Assembly: GCA_013398275.1 (NCBI GenBank)
Contig: VZSE01014389.1
Coordinates: 139,682 to 203,681, forward strand
Source of the DNA: Promerops cafer
Lineage: Eukaryota > Chordata > Aves > Passeriformes > Nectariniidae
Length of the DNA: 64,000 nucleotides
Reading direction: 5' to 3'
A program made the translations under genes and the position numbers. The notes beneath the pieces were generated by a model. The model saw nothing but the letters and a program-made list of their open reading frames with translations. It ran no database searches and was not told the DNA's origin. Below, in pieces: positions 24,201 to 38,100 of the stretch (positions are counted from its first letter, which is position 1; each line of letters opens with the position of its first letter).

Positions 24201-27200
24201 GGGAGAAGCAGTTTGAAAATGTGTGTGCACAGCTGGGTAGATGAAGGGATTAGAGGAGGACTAGAATTAATTTCAAAGCTGATCTACATTTATTCTATAT
24301 GACTTTGTGCTTGATGAATTGATCCTTTGTGGGGGGCTGATCAGAGCTCTGTGCTGCTTGAAATTCTTCTGCTTTTGATTTCTGTGTTTGTATCTTTAAA
24401 CCTCTAAAAGTGTACCTGCTTGCAGTAATGATAACCATACCTTTTCTTCTTAGCAACCTGTCAAAGGCTTACTGACTTTGGGGCTTGGGTATAGAGTCCG
24501 CCTAAAGATAAGGTCATTCATTTAAATACCATTCTATTAGGTGAAAAGTAGGGCATAGAGAGAGTTCCAACAAATCCATGAATCCACCATGACTTTCTTT
24601 GAAGGCAGTCTGTATCCTGAAAATACAGTGAAAACATGACTCTCATAGCCATACAACTGACTTCACGTGATAATATGGATCACATCCATGGGTTTGCTTG
24701 AACAAAAAAATCTTATTTCTTTCTTTCACACAAGTCTTTTCGTTAGAATTTCAAATAATTCAATGCCTTTTTAATATGCCATTCATTATAGTAGCTATAA
24801 TGAATATTAATACAAATAGCAACAAGTGTTATATGCTTGCTATAAATATATATTTTTTACAATGTAAGTTAAGATAAGGCATTTAAATGGCCTTCCAAAG
24901 GCTAGATGTCCCTATTATTTAGTTCCTGATTTGTTACAAATACAGAGTGCATTGAAAGAAGTCTTTCATCAGCCGTAAGAGTGACTTCTTTGAAATGAAA
25001 AAAGAAAGTAAAGTCTCAAATCCCAGAGTTTTTTAATAATCAGATTTTTCTTTTTTAGAAATAGGCTTTTCAGCTACTGCATTTTCTCCTATTTTGAACA
25101 GACTCCATGCTGGAAAGCCTCATATCTTATTCCCCAAATACTTGCAACAATTCCAATGTTTATTGATCACAGCAGGGTTCCATAATTGGACTCACTTACT
25201 TGGGCTGCAGAAAAAGACCAATAACAGCATATGCAAATTGAGAAAAAACCTCCCACAGAAGAAGACTGTGTCAAACTCCTGACCTCCCAAAGTTAGGATC
25301 TGCATATGCTCTGTAGCTCACACAGAGAAAACACAGAATTGCATGGAGAGAAAAGAAATAACACTGCTTGGTACTATAAAACAGAAACTGTCATCATAAA
25401 ATAATACTATTTAACACTTTTTGTCTCCAGAGCAGAGAAATGGTTTTCTGAATAAGGTGATTGTCAGCCATTGAAGTAGTAACCTTGCTGAAATTAGATT
25501 AAATTTTCTCCTAAGTCTCTTTGTCAGTGAACACATAAAGACTACTTTCTATATGCTAGGTAAATGAATAGTGAGGTGCCCCTGGAAAATTATGATCTGA
25601 TAATAGGTTTCTAGCATATGAAAAATAACTTCACATCAGTATATTTATCTTCATTAGCATATAAATTCAAGAATCCTTCTCGTTTATTAGTGAAGGGGTT
25701 GCATATTTTCTGTAATAATCTGTGGCATTTTAATGGATTTTCTTAGATTTAGATGTGATTTTACTTTCCATGGGAAATTGTATGCTGATTTTTTTCTTTC
25801 TGTTTACAGGTTTCCTAAATTGAACATTCACTAATTTTTCTAAATTACTGCACCTAAGAGTAAGCCTGATGAGCACTTGCATTTGCATTGATATGCAACT
25901 ACAGCAAGTTTGACATGTCCAGTTTGGACGTGATTGTACATTACTAAGAGAACTGTATTCCTTTTCTGTCTCCTCCCATGGCTTGATGGGAGTGCCCTGC
26001 CACAGGAAAGACTTCAGATGTATCCTGGTGATGTTTTCCTCTTGTCCAGAGAGGAAAGCCTTCAGGAGTGCAGGCTATTGACAGAGGACGGCAGCAGAAG
26101 TCATGACCAGCACTAGAGTAAGTTGTCTTACTTTGCTTTCAGGGTTGCAAAATAAAAGAGGAAATTTTTTGTAGACAACTCTGCCTCTCTTTTCCTTCCT
26201 CTCCCTCTCTGTCTTCTCTGGGGAATCTGAGAACTGACGTTCCTACCAATATGAAAATCAGACTCCAAGTAAGCCCTGTTCAGTTTGCCTCATGCTCAAA
26301 GATACTGGAGTGGTAGTACATGAGTGCTCTGCCCAGTCCTCTCTTTGTCATTTATGTCACAAAATGAATGTGATGAGGAACAATTTTTTTCATTTGGAGA
26401 CTTACTGTTAAGGCAGTGAAGTTAAAACACACTCTCTGCCAATCTATTTAAAGCTTTATAAGAAAACCACAGTCCACATTGACCTTTTTTTCCTGCTCAG
26501 CCTGCACATTTTCCTTACCTCAGCAAAGCTCACTGAGAAATACCGATCTCACAAAATCCAAAGTGCTTCATGATAATTTATTGATTCTATTCAAACCTTC
26601 ATATGAAATCATTTGAGAAGATAGGCCAGCTGGCCCTGTCCCCTGCCTCATATTTTTCCAGTCTTCCCTGGTTTCCTGGAGGTTCTCCCCTCCCCCACCC
26701 AGCCAGGGAAATTTTGGTGCTTCCTGGCCCCATGGCTCCCAGCCAGGTGAGCTGATGTGAAGGTAGGAGGCACCACCCTGGCCCCTGCCTGAGCCCCTAT
26801 GCCCTGCTGACCCCCAGAATGTGTCCAGAGAGCAGCTGCATATATGGTCTGAATCAGCTGTCCCCTGGGCTGCTTCGCTTTCTGCTCTTTTTTCCTAGTG
26901 AGCTGGATCAAAAAAAAAGGGAAAAATGTTGGCTCACTATGCTGGATGCCTTCTTGCTGGCTCTGAAACAACACAATGCAGTGAAATTCTGTAATATTTT
27001 TGGCTGCTTTTTTCTTTTCAAATTCTGATGCAAGATGACATTGCTCTTTAAGATTGTGAGTTCCTTGAATAATTTTAGTTTTAATTGCAAATCAGCTGGG
27101 AATAGATCAAGAAAATTGCATTTAAATTCTTTATAGATAAAGGATGCATATTAAGCTATCTCCCCACTGCTTCAAGAAGATCAAAAGAAGTAATGAATTG

Positions 27201-27454
27201 TCTTAGCAGGAATAATTAGCTGTGGGAAAGTTAGTTGTGAAAATTGGAGATGATCTTTGTCTTTGATGTGCATCTTCTTCTTCTTGAAACTAAGGAAGGA
27301 TTTAGCGAAAAACCTTTTTTGGTTTTGCTTCACGAAGTTCAGAAAAGACCTTTAGATTGTGTTGAAGTGAGAGAATTGCAATTTTTATTTTATTCCTCTA
27401 TTTACTTTCATTATATGACAGTTTCTCAACTTACTCCTTCCTTCCTGGTGAAGG
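21236..27454. other. Unassigned AT-rich DNA, no gene seen
   Basis: Open frames are under 110 codons and carry no recognised domain. A strong acceptor-like site (TTTCTTTCTGTTTACAG, ending at 25809) has no convincing donor or coding frame after it. A pyrimidine-rich patch lies at about 26180-26220. No transposon is recognised. Confidence 0.6.
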
Positions 27455-27775
27455 ATTTAGAGGATAAGCCCTATGAGGAGTGGCTGAGGGAGCTGGGGGT
27501 GTTTAGCCTGGAGAAGAGGCCTTATTGCTCCCTACAATTCCCTGAAAGGAGTGTGTAGCCAGCTGAGTGTTGGTCTCTTCTGCCAAGAAACTGGTGACAG
27601 AACAAAAGGACATAGCCTCAAGCTCTGGCAGGAGAGATTCAGACTGGACATTAGGATGGATTTCTTGATGGAAGAGGTTGTCAGGCATTAGAATGGGCTG
27701 ACCAAGAAGGTTGTAGACCCACTAAATTGGTGAAGGGTTTAATCCAGGATGCTAGGCAGCAATTTTCCATCATTT
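27455..27775 (+). mobile_element. CR1 LINE fragment, end of ORF2 and 3' UTR
   Basis: The sequence after CCCTATGAGGAGTGGCTGAG translates to EWLRELGVFSLEKR, the hallmark C-terminal block of avian CR1 ORF2 (family form close to RLRELGLFSLEKRRL). It continues into 3' UTR-like sequence with GAGATTCAGACTGGACATTAGGA and GAATGGGCTGACCAAGAAGG, which correspond to the CR1 segments of the form AGATTTAGATTGGATATTAGGA and GAATGGGCTGCCCAGGGAGG. The terminal TTCTATGATTC tail is not seen, so the fragment is truncated at both ends. The block reads as part of a 104-codon open frame that should not be annotated as a gene. Confidence 0.85.
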
Positions 27776-30700
27776 CAATACTTAACTTCCACCATGAGAC
27801 TCTCCCCTGAATTCAAGGCCCCATCCAAAGAGACTGGCCAAAGTCAGGAATCAGGGGGAATCAGGAGGGGAACTATAAATTCCCACAAGCTGGCTGTGTG
27901 ATCCTTGTCCTTCCACACAGCTTTAGGACCTGAGGAGTGCCACCATCTTTGGCTTCTCTGCAGTCAAGGGACGAATAAAGGCAATCAGGTGTTTCCAAAG
28001 GGCAGGCCTCTGGGGTGTACTGTAGTGGGATTTTCTATACATCTCAATCTCCGTGGTCATTTCTCTTAACTCCCACTGAAAGGGCTCAGTAGGCATTTTC
28101 CTAACGTTCAATGATTATGTTCTTCCTTATGTTCACTTCCTACAAATGCCAACTGTGATTAGAGAATATAACCCAACAGTGTAACAATCTGCACAACCAC
28201 TGGTCTTATGACAAATCCTGAAAAAGGTAATTTCCAGAAGGAAAAAGAAAGAAATGCTATACTGCCTTCTCCTCTATGTTGTTTGCCTCATTAACGTTGC
28301 CACAGCTCTTGGGATAATTAATATGTTGTCAATTTTGCACATCATTAATTTGGTAATTCACAGTAGGAGATGTATTCTATAATGGCTTAAAGTATAATTC
28401 ATTAATTGAGGTCAGTCCCTCCCTATAAGCATGGACATGGCTCCATCACTATCTTAGCTAGCTGCCTAAGTAGCAAAATGTCTGTCATTTCTAAGCTTGT
28501 CATAAAACATGAGTTATAAAGGTAAGAAATGCCTTCTATTTATCTTACACTCCACTGCAGAGTGTTTCCCAACAGAGAAGAGAAAGATCCCTGATCCTTA
28601 TGTGCTCATGTGAAATTCAAAGCCCAGCCTGTGCCATGCTCGGTGTAAGGCATCTGGAAAACCAGGCCCTGCAGAGAAGTGACCTAAAGTTATATGCTGA
28701 GTAAGGAGCTTGTTTAATGCCATGAACTACCAGGGTCATCATGCAAACTGATGTGATAAATCTGATCCCTGCTCTGAAAGTGGTTTTTTATCCCCTTAGG
28801 ATGTGCGTGGGGAGACCTAGGAGTCCAGTGATGATGTAGAAACTGTACATGCTAATCAGCAAGTTTCTTGAATTTTTCAGTTGGAAATAAGCTAGCCACT
28901 GTAATGGCTGGACAGCCCTTAGCACAGGGATAGCAGTGGTTCAAGCACTCCAGCCCTGAGAGGCTGAAACTTCTTTGTTAGAAGTACCCCAACCTTTGGG
29001 CAATAAATCAAGAGATGAGGCAGCAAGGTACTTTCATGCTGTCTAATTGAAGCTAGAACATAGTCCATCCAAAACTGCTAAATAATAAAACTACTTGGAG
29101 AATGAACAAAATAGAGTCTGATTCTGTGGCCAAGTGAACAGCTTAGTTTCTGGAAACCTCGTGTTTTGGCCTCTGTTCTGAAGGGAAAAATCTATAAACT
29201 GCCTGAAATCCCAAAGTTAAAAAGAAAAATTAAAGATGAATGAAAGAAGGAAAAAACCCCAGCAAGACACACTGATTCTTATCATCCACTGTATCATTTA
29301 TACTTGCCTTCCTACATGCAGGGAAATATTTAAAGAGTTCACTCTTGGTATCATAGAGCTCTTTGCTTTCCAAGGGTGAAATGATTATGTCTCAGCCAAA
29401 AAAGCATACAGATGACTCAACCCTTTTCTTGGAATGATTTAATGTCTATGATATGTCTTTCAGATACCATTGTCAGTAATGCTGTATAATTTGATGGTAC
29501 TCTTGATAAGGAGTAGTGTTTTGTCTGTAATGAAGCGTGTTATTCATTAGCATTTTATTCCTGATAGCTTGTTTGGTTCTGAGAACCAAGTTCCCACTGT
29601 GTATCATTTTCCTTTATTGCTGTTATTATCATGAGATAATCCAGTGTGATTCATGGATTAAATTTGACTTTATTGTTGTAGGTATTAGAGTGATAATTAA
29701 CTGCAAAAGACATGGAGATCAAACTAATTTAAACTTTAATTAGTTGAACTAGTGTTACCAGTTCTACTTGGCTGTTTTCACAGCTCTAGTGACAATAACT
29801 GCAAAGAAAAACTAGCAATTAAAAATATTACAGAAGTATTGCAGTGATCAATAAATATTCCTCTTCAGTTTTATCTGTAATGGGCTCCGTGCCTTAGTGA
29901 AGCGTGTGTTAGATTAATGATTAAAGACTGAGTCTCCTGAGCATGAGACTCCACATCATTAATCTCTTCAATTATTTACAAGAACTTCTTATGGGCACAG
30001 GCTGACTCCTGCAAGCGTTGCCGTGAGTGCACTTGCAGGGCTCTTCTGCATCCCAGGGCTTTATCTGACTGATCTGCAGCACAAAGGGGACAAAGGGGTG
30101 GAGAAAGGAGAGGACTTCAGGCTGATTTACAAAGATGTGGAACTGAGTCATTGCCACCCACTTTACATGTGCTTTGGGAAGCAGGGAGGTGGGTAGGGAA
30201 ATCTGTTGATACACAACTTTGTGACTACAAACTTTAGTCATCCAGACCAAGCTGCCTGAATCCAAGCTAAGAACCTTGTTTCTGTAAATTGGTCAATATC
30301 ATATGAAAAAATGGTTATTTTTATTTTTGTTTTGTTTTCACATATTCCAATGAAAAACTATTCCAAAATATAAGTGATTTGCAAATACTTCAATATTTTC
30401 AGTGCGATTTTAAAGCCATTATCCATCTATTCATTTTATAACACTGGTTTTCTGCTTGGGGTTCCTCTTTCCTGTATGTATTTGAAATGGGTTCTGGAAC
30501 TGATCTTTCCAATCATGTATCACATCAGGGATTTATGATTTTTTTGTGCCTGACAACTACACAGATATTCTTTTCCTCTTTCATTGCTTCAAATCGCTAA
30601 GGCTGAAGCTCACAGCAGAAGTTCTCCATCTGTGTTCTAATGCTTAGACAGTTGGTTCTTACACAGTTTTTGTCAACCCTCAGGATTTGTTAGTTCTTTC

Positions 30701-31875
30701 TGTACACAGTGATACTCTTCTGAACTTTTAATACTGGTGCAGTGCAATTTTGCTGCACCATTTTAAGCATTCTGGTTCTTACAAGAAGAAATGGCTGTAT
30801 GCCTTTCTTTTCACCTGCCTGGGAAAGAATGGAGGTGGTGAAGGGGATTTAGTTCACTGTTGAGTTTACTACATCTCAAATTTACCTACTCCATTATGTT
30901 TAACTCTGTAATTGCTGATCCCTTTCTGCCTCTTTTGACAATGTTGCATTTGTTATAAAGCAGAATTTTACACTTTGTTGGCAGGAGTGATTTGATGATC
31001 CAGAAGGTTTCACTAGTGTGAAGGGATTGCATTCACAGTTTCAGCTTTGAGCTGAGAATGCTAAACATTCACACTAGCAAGAGGATAGTGTGTGTGAGAC
31101 GTCACATGTTCTCTCCTCACAAATTGTGCCACACGAAAGAGCAGCTGACCTCTGCCACAGGCCAAATGCAGCCTGTACAAATAGTTCAGTGGTCTGATGG
31201 CTGGTTCCTTTCCACCCTCTTTCCTCTGTGGCCCATGGCAACGTGACCTGATGCACCAGCCTCCCTGTGATCACACTGCAGATAAACCATTTAGAGATGA
31301 ACTTCCAGCTCATTAGATAACTGCACATCGTGAATGGCTGTCAGGAGTGCCTCCTGGCTCTGGGACAAGCACACATCTGGTCACAAGTTGAAAATTTACA
31401 GTGCTGTGTTCTTTTTGAATGCTCCTATGAGAGGGTGTGAGGCATAATCTGGACAAAAGTTTCAGCACCTCTATGCTTGTACCTAAGAACTTTGAAGAAA
31501 GATGACTAAAAGGGGGAAAAAAGAGATGTCATCAGTCTTACTCTTTCAAGTTTGTTAAATTAAAAGGATAAACATCCATCCCTTGTGGGATTATAACAGC
31601 CTGAGTTTCTGTTCTGTGGATTGCTATTAGGACAAGTAAGATTTACAGCAAATATTTTCTAATAATGTTTCTTTAATGGCTGGATTTTAATGGAAGAACT
31701 GCAATGGCAGCAGGCTAGCAAACAAGGCAAATATTGATTGCAAATGTCAAAAGGCAGAAGAATAGAGTGGGGGTAGGTGTAAAGTTCTGCGGGGGATGCT
31801 CTGACAAGTACGAAGCCATTCATACTTCGTGTTCAGATCAATGCTATCCAAAATAAAATACAATGCTATGGGCAG
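27776..31875. other. Unassigned DNA with AT-rich, TAAT-rich stretches
   Basis: No gene is recognised. Two sub-regions (28311-28410 and 29640-29750) are dense in TAAT/ATTA cores, the core of homeodomain binding sites. One TAATTA lies at 28315-28320 and another at 29693-29698. Such stretches are common in conserved non-coding DNA near developmental genes, but AT-rich DNA gives them by chance too. A GACGTCACATG element (CRE-like plus E-box-like) lies at 31098-31108. Confidence 0.5.
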
Positions 31876-32133
31876 TACCCCTTATCCTATCACAGCAGGC
31901 CCTGCTGAAAAGCCTGTCCCCATCTTCCATAGCTCCTTTTAAGTACTGAAAAGTCTCAATAAGACCTCCCTGGAGCCTCTTCTCCCGGCTGAACCCCAAC
32001 TCTTTCAGACTTCAATCACAGGAGAGGTGTTCTGTCAAGCTGTTAATTTTTGTGCCTCTTCTCTGGGCCTGCTCCAACAGGCCATGCCTTCCTTCTGCTG
32101 TGGACCCCACAGCTGGACACAGTTCTCCAGGTA
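31876..32133 (-). mobile_element. CR1 LINE fragment, end of ORF2 and 3' UTR (minus strand)
   Basis: On the plus strand this reads as the reverse complement of the CR1 3' region. CCTTATCCTATCAC is the complement of the GTGATAGGA.AAGGGG block. AAGACCTCCCTGGAGCCTCT and TCCCGGCTGAACCCCAACTC are the complement of the segment encoding FSLEKR. TCTCTGGGCCTGCTCCAACAG and CACAGCTGGACACAGTTCTCC complete the match to the block before the 3' UTR. It is diverged and truncated at both ends, opposite in direction to the fragment at 27.5 kb, and so is an independent insertion. Confidence 0.85.
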
Positions 32134-35100
32134 GGGAGTACCTATGCAAACAGCAAAGACTGTCACTTACAGGCATGACCATGATATGCAGGTTAGGGTT
32201 TCAAACACAGTGACAAAGAAGCTCTTTCTAGCAGATACTGAGACTTTTTAAGTTTAGTCCTCTCTGGGCACTTGGGAAGCTATTACTCAGAACTTGGAGG
32301 GATGCCAGATTCACAGCAGTTGTACAACGTAGACAGACAATGCAGACAACAGAAGTTTCATTTGTGGTTTATTGTCCCTGTAATCCTGGAGCTCCAGATT
32401 CAGGTTCTCTGAGAGTAAAATATTGCACAACAAAGGAAAACAATTTTTTTAACAGAAAAATAATGTGAAATCATCATTAGGACCTTTAGGGGTCCTAATA
32501 AACAGAGAGGTATTCTCGTCTCTGCTGACATGAGCTGAACAATTTCTACTGGTGCAAAAAAAATCAAAAACCAGTAGAGCATTTCTACTGGAGATCTTGA
32601 GAGTTCATTACTTTAGGATATGAATTATTTTTCCCTTTTATGGACCAAATTGCCAAGCCCTCTTCATGCAAGTAGTTTACCTGCCTATACTGAGTGCACA
32701 GGAATTGGCTGTTTCCCCCTTATGGGCTTTTAATGTTTGTATAGGTGCCATGGCCAGCAATTCTCTTCCAAAAGTACTGCCAGGGAGAGAGCTGAGTCAT
32801 TTATTAGCAATATAGGGTAATCACCAAACATAACAGGTCAAAAGATGTTTCATCCTCTTCAATTGCATTATATTTTTGTTCTTTAACTTGCATTCTATCT
32901 TGTTATTTCACCTTCTGGGTAGGGAAGTAGAGGAACTCATGCACAGAAGCACAGATGGCACCTATCAAGAATGGTGCAATCTGCAAAATCTCCAGTTAAA
33001 ATCCAGTTCTTGTTATTCCTGAAAGGTCTGCAGCCACTATTAGAGATGCCTGCTGGTACTCCACTAAGTTTTCTCTTGGGAAGGCTGCATCTGCATTCCC
33101 TCCCACAGGATTTAATCATGAAGACCCGAGGCTCTGGGCACTTCACATGCCTTATAGATGGGTACTCCTAAAGCAAAAGCACTGCAAAAGCACTCAGTCT
33201 GTGGTGGTATTGAGGTAGTTTATTTACTGTAAAATGGCAAAAGTGCTGCCATAAATCAAATCTGCTGGAAGACCCAACAGCAATCATGTAGTCTTCTCCT
33301 CTGTATCTTTCTCTGGACCAACTCCTGGGCACTTGATACTTGAACATTTTATTGTGTGTAGTATAGATTAGTTGCCAACAATTCTCAAACAAAACAACTG
33401 TAAAGAGAGACTAGTTTTGTGCTGGCAGTTTTCAGAGTACATCATATTTTGACAGCAGCTATTTGTGTACTGCACAAGGGATGCAATAAATTGACTCTTC
33501 ATAGAGCTATGAAATAATTCCCCACTAGATTGCCACTTGTTTGTAACAGGAATTATATAAATATGTAATGTAATAATGTTATTATAATGTTATAATATTA
33601 TACTCTGGGGAATAGGTAGACTCCCTGGACAACATCCTCAGGTGTTGTTGGGCAAGCTTCTTATCTGGCCTTGGTTCAGTGAAGCAATATCAGTCGAGAG
33701 TTGCTATATCTCCTACCTGCTTAAGGCCTTTAAAAATTAAAGTTTTTCGTAGGAAAGAGATTAAATTATTACCAAGAAATAGCCATCAGGTTGAAAGAGG
33801 GCTAATCAGGTACTACTATCCTGCTGACACCACTATAGCTCAGAAAGATTCTTTACCAGCGATGTAGGAAAGAGTTAAAGTTTACAATATTTTTTCTGTC
33901 ATAAGGCAAGATAACAGTAGTGATATAAGAAGAAACTGAAACTGACCTGATGTTAGGGAATTCACAATCATTTTTTTCAATCATTTAGCAGCAGAACTCA
34001 GAAAATTTTTAATGGTTCTCCATAAGCATTTTAGTTTGAATAAAAAATGCGTTTCAGACAAAAACTCTACATTTCCCCCCATTTGTGGTATTTTGTCTCA
34101 TATCAGAGAATGGTTTCACAGTCTGAAAGTTAGATTTCTTTTTATTAAACTAAACTAGAAGTGCCCCAATAATGAGGTTCAGCCAGTAGAGACAGATTAA
34201 AACTAATCAGAAGTAATTCCCTTGCCCCAGAAACAGATGAAAAATAGACAACAGGATCTTAGAGATTTGGCACTGACTTCTTTCTGCCTTTAGATCTTCT
34301 CTTAGTGGGCTATGAGACTTGTTAATGTTAACATGCTTTGTCATCTTAGTGCTTACTAAGCTATGTTTGGTTTCTCCTTTCTTTCAAATCTGCCAGTATC
34401 TAAAAATTTTCAGACAAGTTACACATGATTTTTTCCAGTCTTCTTCTTTACGGACAGATGCCAGCTCTATCCATTTTTCTCACTGGAAGCAAGGACCTAT
34501 GGAAATGCCAGGCATCAAAACACACAGCGGGGTGATTTTAAAGTTAAATCAACTCATTCCACCTGTCTGTCTCTCTGTAACTGAAAAATGTCTAATTGAA
34601 CACAGGCACTTAGCTGAGCAGCAGTGACCTCCAAACCTCTTCAGCACTGGCTGTGCATGGTGACGCGTACAAAATCCAGGCACTACCACCCATCCCATTA
34701 GTGACATTCACCACGGGTGCTACATGACAGTGTTTAATCCTCTGTGGAGCACTCGCTTCAGAATTAGTATTTCCTAGCTTTTGCAACAGCCCCCTCCTTG
34801 GAACATTAAAATCTGATGGGAATCTTATGCCCTTTCTTTGACTTGCAGAAATCCCTTAGAACTGGAAAGGAAATATCAGGGGTGGATTTTGGTATGAAAA
34901 TGCTGAGCTTGTATGACATCCAGCTGTCATTTGAGTGCTTAATAAAGGTGTTAGGAGAATAGCTGCCAAAAAAGCAGCCGATTAGTTAACAATGGAATAA
35001 TAAGCATAAAAGCTTTCCTCCAAATGGCTAAATGCTCTTTTGAATAATTATTGACAAAAAGAAACTTTACTAATTTTGTTAAGTATTATTTCTCCTCTCA

Positions 35101-38100
35101 GTTAAGTGTTCTCCATATTCTGAATGAGTGATGTAGGATTGCCATCAATGGTATTAGCAAAAGTAATTTTAATATGAACTAATAAAGTGAACTAACAAAG
35201 TTAGTTAAAGTGCCACGGCAAGGTTCACTCTGTTGCTTAGCAGTTTACTACAAGGGTGAAACACAAAAAGAATTCAGTAATAACTGTTTTAGAATGAATT
35301 ACACAGAGACTGAAGATGCAAAAGGCTCATTACTCCTGTTGAGTCATGAGGCTGAGACTAGACCCCCTTACTTTCTAAACTCCTGATGGAGCTTAGGTCA
35401 AGCTAGGTCTAATCTTAGTCTCAGACTTGGGAAATGGTTTATATCTAATGGAAGAAATATGTGAATTTCATTAGTGTTGATTTAGCATGTTATCAGCAAC
35501 CTACCAAGGATCTGTTGTGAATAATGGGTCTCTGCCTTGGGTAAGGAAGGATCTTTTAGCCTCAGATAAAGAATCTCAAAACTGGAGAAGTGTCCCAGCA
35601 GTGAGGGAGACCACCATGCATCCACACTACTGTGCAGAGAGAGCTCAAAGAAGGCTCACTTATTGACAGCTGTCATATTTTTGGGATAAAGTGCTTGGCT
35701 AATTAAATTGCATGGGAGGGCGATGCATTAGGCTCCTTTTACTGACAATTTTCTTTGTGAGTCTCAGAAAAAGAATCTGCTTTTCATGTGCTGGTCAGAC
35801 AGTGTTCCAAGCTCTTATGCTGCAGGCCTTTGCCTCCTTTGGAGTCTATGGCTATTTTGATTTAGGGGATCAAGCACATCCACCACACTCTCTTCGTTGT
35901 TTGAATCCTATTAGTTCTGTTGTTCACATATTCTCTCAGAATCTGCCCTACTGTTTTTTAATGATAAATGTAAAGCAGAGTCAGCTATTTCCCCCCATAT
36001 TTTTTAAGCTCCTCCAAGCATGATAGATGGATTTAAATATCCAAATCAGCCCAGAAGTTCTCAACAGTGCCTCCTTTTCTTCTTGACAGGCTGAATGAGC
36101 AAAAAAACCCCATATACAGAAACTTGGCTGGCAGGTACTGCTGAAGCTGATCTAAAAGTTCTACTAATAAGGCTCAAGAGAGGGAGAGGCAGGGAACCAG
36201 GAGGTTTGGATTACACAGACACCTCTGTGTATGCGGGGGAAGATTGTCAGCTGCTCAGCCCACATCGTGGAGCTCAGCATTCAGCAACTCCTTATATAAT
36301 GTTTAAAACCAGATTTTCAAGGAAATTGGCAGTGGCACTGAGTGAAGGTGTCACTTTCCTAATAAAGAAACACAAACTTGCATTTGGTGAGCTGGGTTCA
36401 TTTCATCAAGTTTTTAGGGTAGGCAAAGGGGAAGAAAACTAGCTGTAATGTTTCAATTTTGAAGTTAATAAGGTTTCAAATGTTTTATTTGAAATAAAGA
36501 TTTTACCTTTGGTAATTAGTTTAATTATTTTTAAAGGTTAAAACAAACCCAAAAGGTTTGGGTTTTTTTTGCAGGTAGCTGAAAAATGTTGAAATTCTCA
36601 TTGATTAAAAACATAATTATGCTCACAATGCTCTTTGATATCCAGCACTGTGCTCTTTGGAAAGCCTGATAAGAGCAAGGCAACTTGTCCTTGACTGCCT
36701 ATTTCAGAATATTCTTCTATCTTTCATAGAGTGTAGAGAAACCTTTTTATAAACTAAAAAACGAAAAAAAAAAAAACGTGGTAAGAAAAACAGAATTGTA
36801 TTGCAAAGAAAGCCTGGGATGCAGAGTGACCTTGTGCAGAATGATGCTGTCCAGCAGGACTTGTGCAAATTGAGAGATAGGGATACAGCAGTGATGGATA
36901 CTGAATGTGGGTCTATATCCCAAAAGGAGAGTGCATTTTTGGTAAACCCTGCTCTATTTGGAGTTGAAACCTTTATTTTCCTTCCCTGTACACTGTGGGG
37001 TTAGGAAATCTTGGCTGGGTCTCCGCTGATTCCTGACAGAGGCGTAGGTCCTTTTAAACCTGTGTGCCTGGGAACAGTCTTGTGCCAGATTCTGTGGTCT
37101 CTGAAATAGCCACCAGTATGTTTCTATGTTGGTGTGCATTATGTTCACATTTTATGGTACCCAAGGCTTACTTGTGTTAAGGAAACCAGAAGTAGTTAAT
37201 TAAGATGCCTGTTTTGTTTAAATAACACAAATACTGAGTGAATGCCAGAATTGCAAGGTACTGATCATAATTGACATTTCTGGATGTGGCATTTCTATTT
37301 CCATATTTTTGAAACTTTGGATGTTGGGGAAACTTTCTTCTATTTAAACTTGTGATCTTATTTATAGATAATCTGTCATTAACAAGTCTCTGCTCATAAA
37401 ATTAATTCTAGCTAGACCAGAGATGGCAATCTGTAAATCCTTACAGTGTTTGGGTTAATTAATGCATCATTTGATTTGTTCACATGTTAATAAGCTCTTG
37501 AGGATCAATAAATTCTCATTCAGTATAAATAAATTGGATTGGGGAAGCAGTTAATGCTGCAAAAATCATGGTGCCCATATGGGCTGGTTTGTGTACGTAT
37601 TTCACTAGTTAATCACCAGTCAATTTGAAATGAAATGTGCTGCAGGGTCTGAATTAGTTTATTTTCTTTCCACTGGCTGAGAAACAGAATGATCTGGCGT
37701 GAAAGAATTGGGACACTGCCTAGCAAAAAACTCAGTCTGGCTTGCCACAGAACCTTTTAGTTTGACCTTAAAATGCAAACTACAGATCACGTAATTTTTA
37801 TCTTCCAATCCTCACATCATTTAAATGTCTGCCATTTAAGCTTCTGAAATTAATTTCAATGGTTTGGGTTGAGAATATTTAATCCTCATCATGGATGCCC
37901 TGTGCACATTTTCTTTCTCATCAAGATTTTTAAGGAATGCGCATTGGTAATGAAGACTAGTGGAACACAGAAGACATTTTTTATAAGATGTTACAAATCC
38001 TTGAGGACAAATGTCTCCTGTGAATTTTATTTTTCTCTTAAAAAATCCTCACTTATTATTTGAGTGCATTTGAAACCTGCTGTAATGATAATTTTATAGA

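Noticed and set aside
25785..25860. Strong splice acceptor (TTTCTTTCTGTTTACAG) on the plus strand
   Set aside because: All frames close quickly and there is no good donor at a sensible distance. Probably a chance polypyrimidine site.
27244..27558. 104-codon plus-strand open frame ending in EWLRELGVFSLEKR-type sequence
   Set aside because: The recognisable C-terminal part is CR1 ORF2. The upstream part is unrelated flanking DNA read through by chance.
31098..31108. GACGTCACATG, CRE-like and E-box-like sequence
   Set aside because: A single site without clustering or a nearby promoter. Expected by chance in 64 kb.
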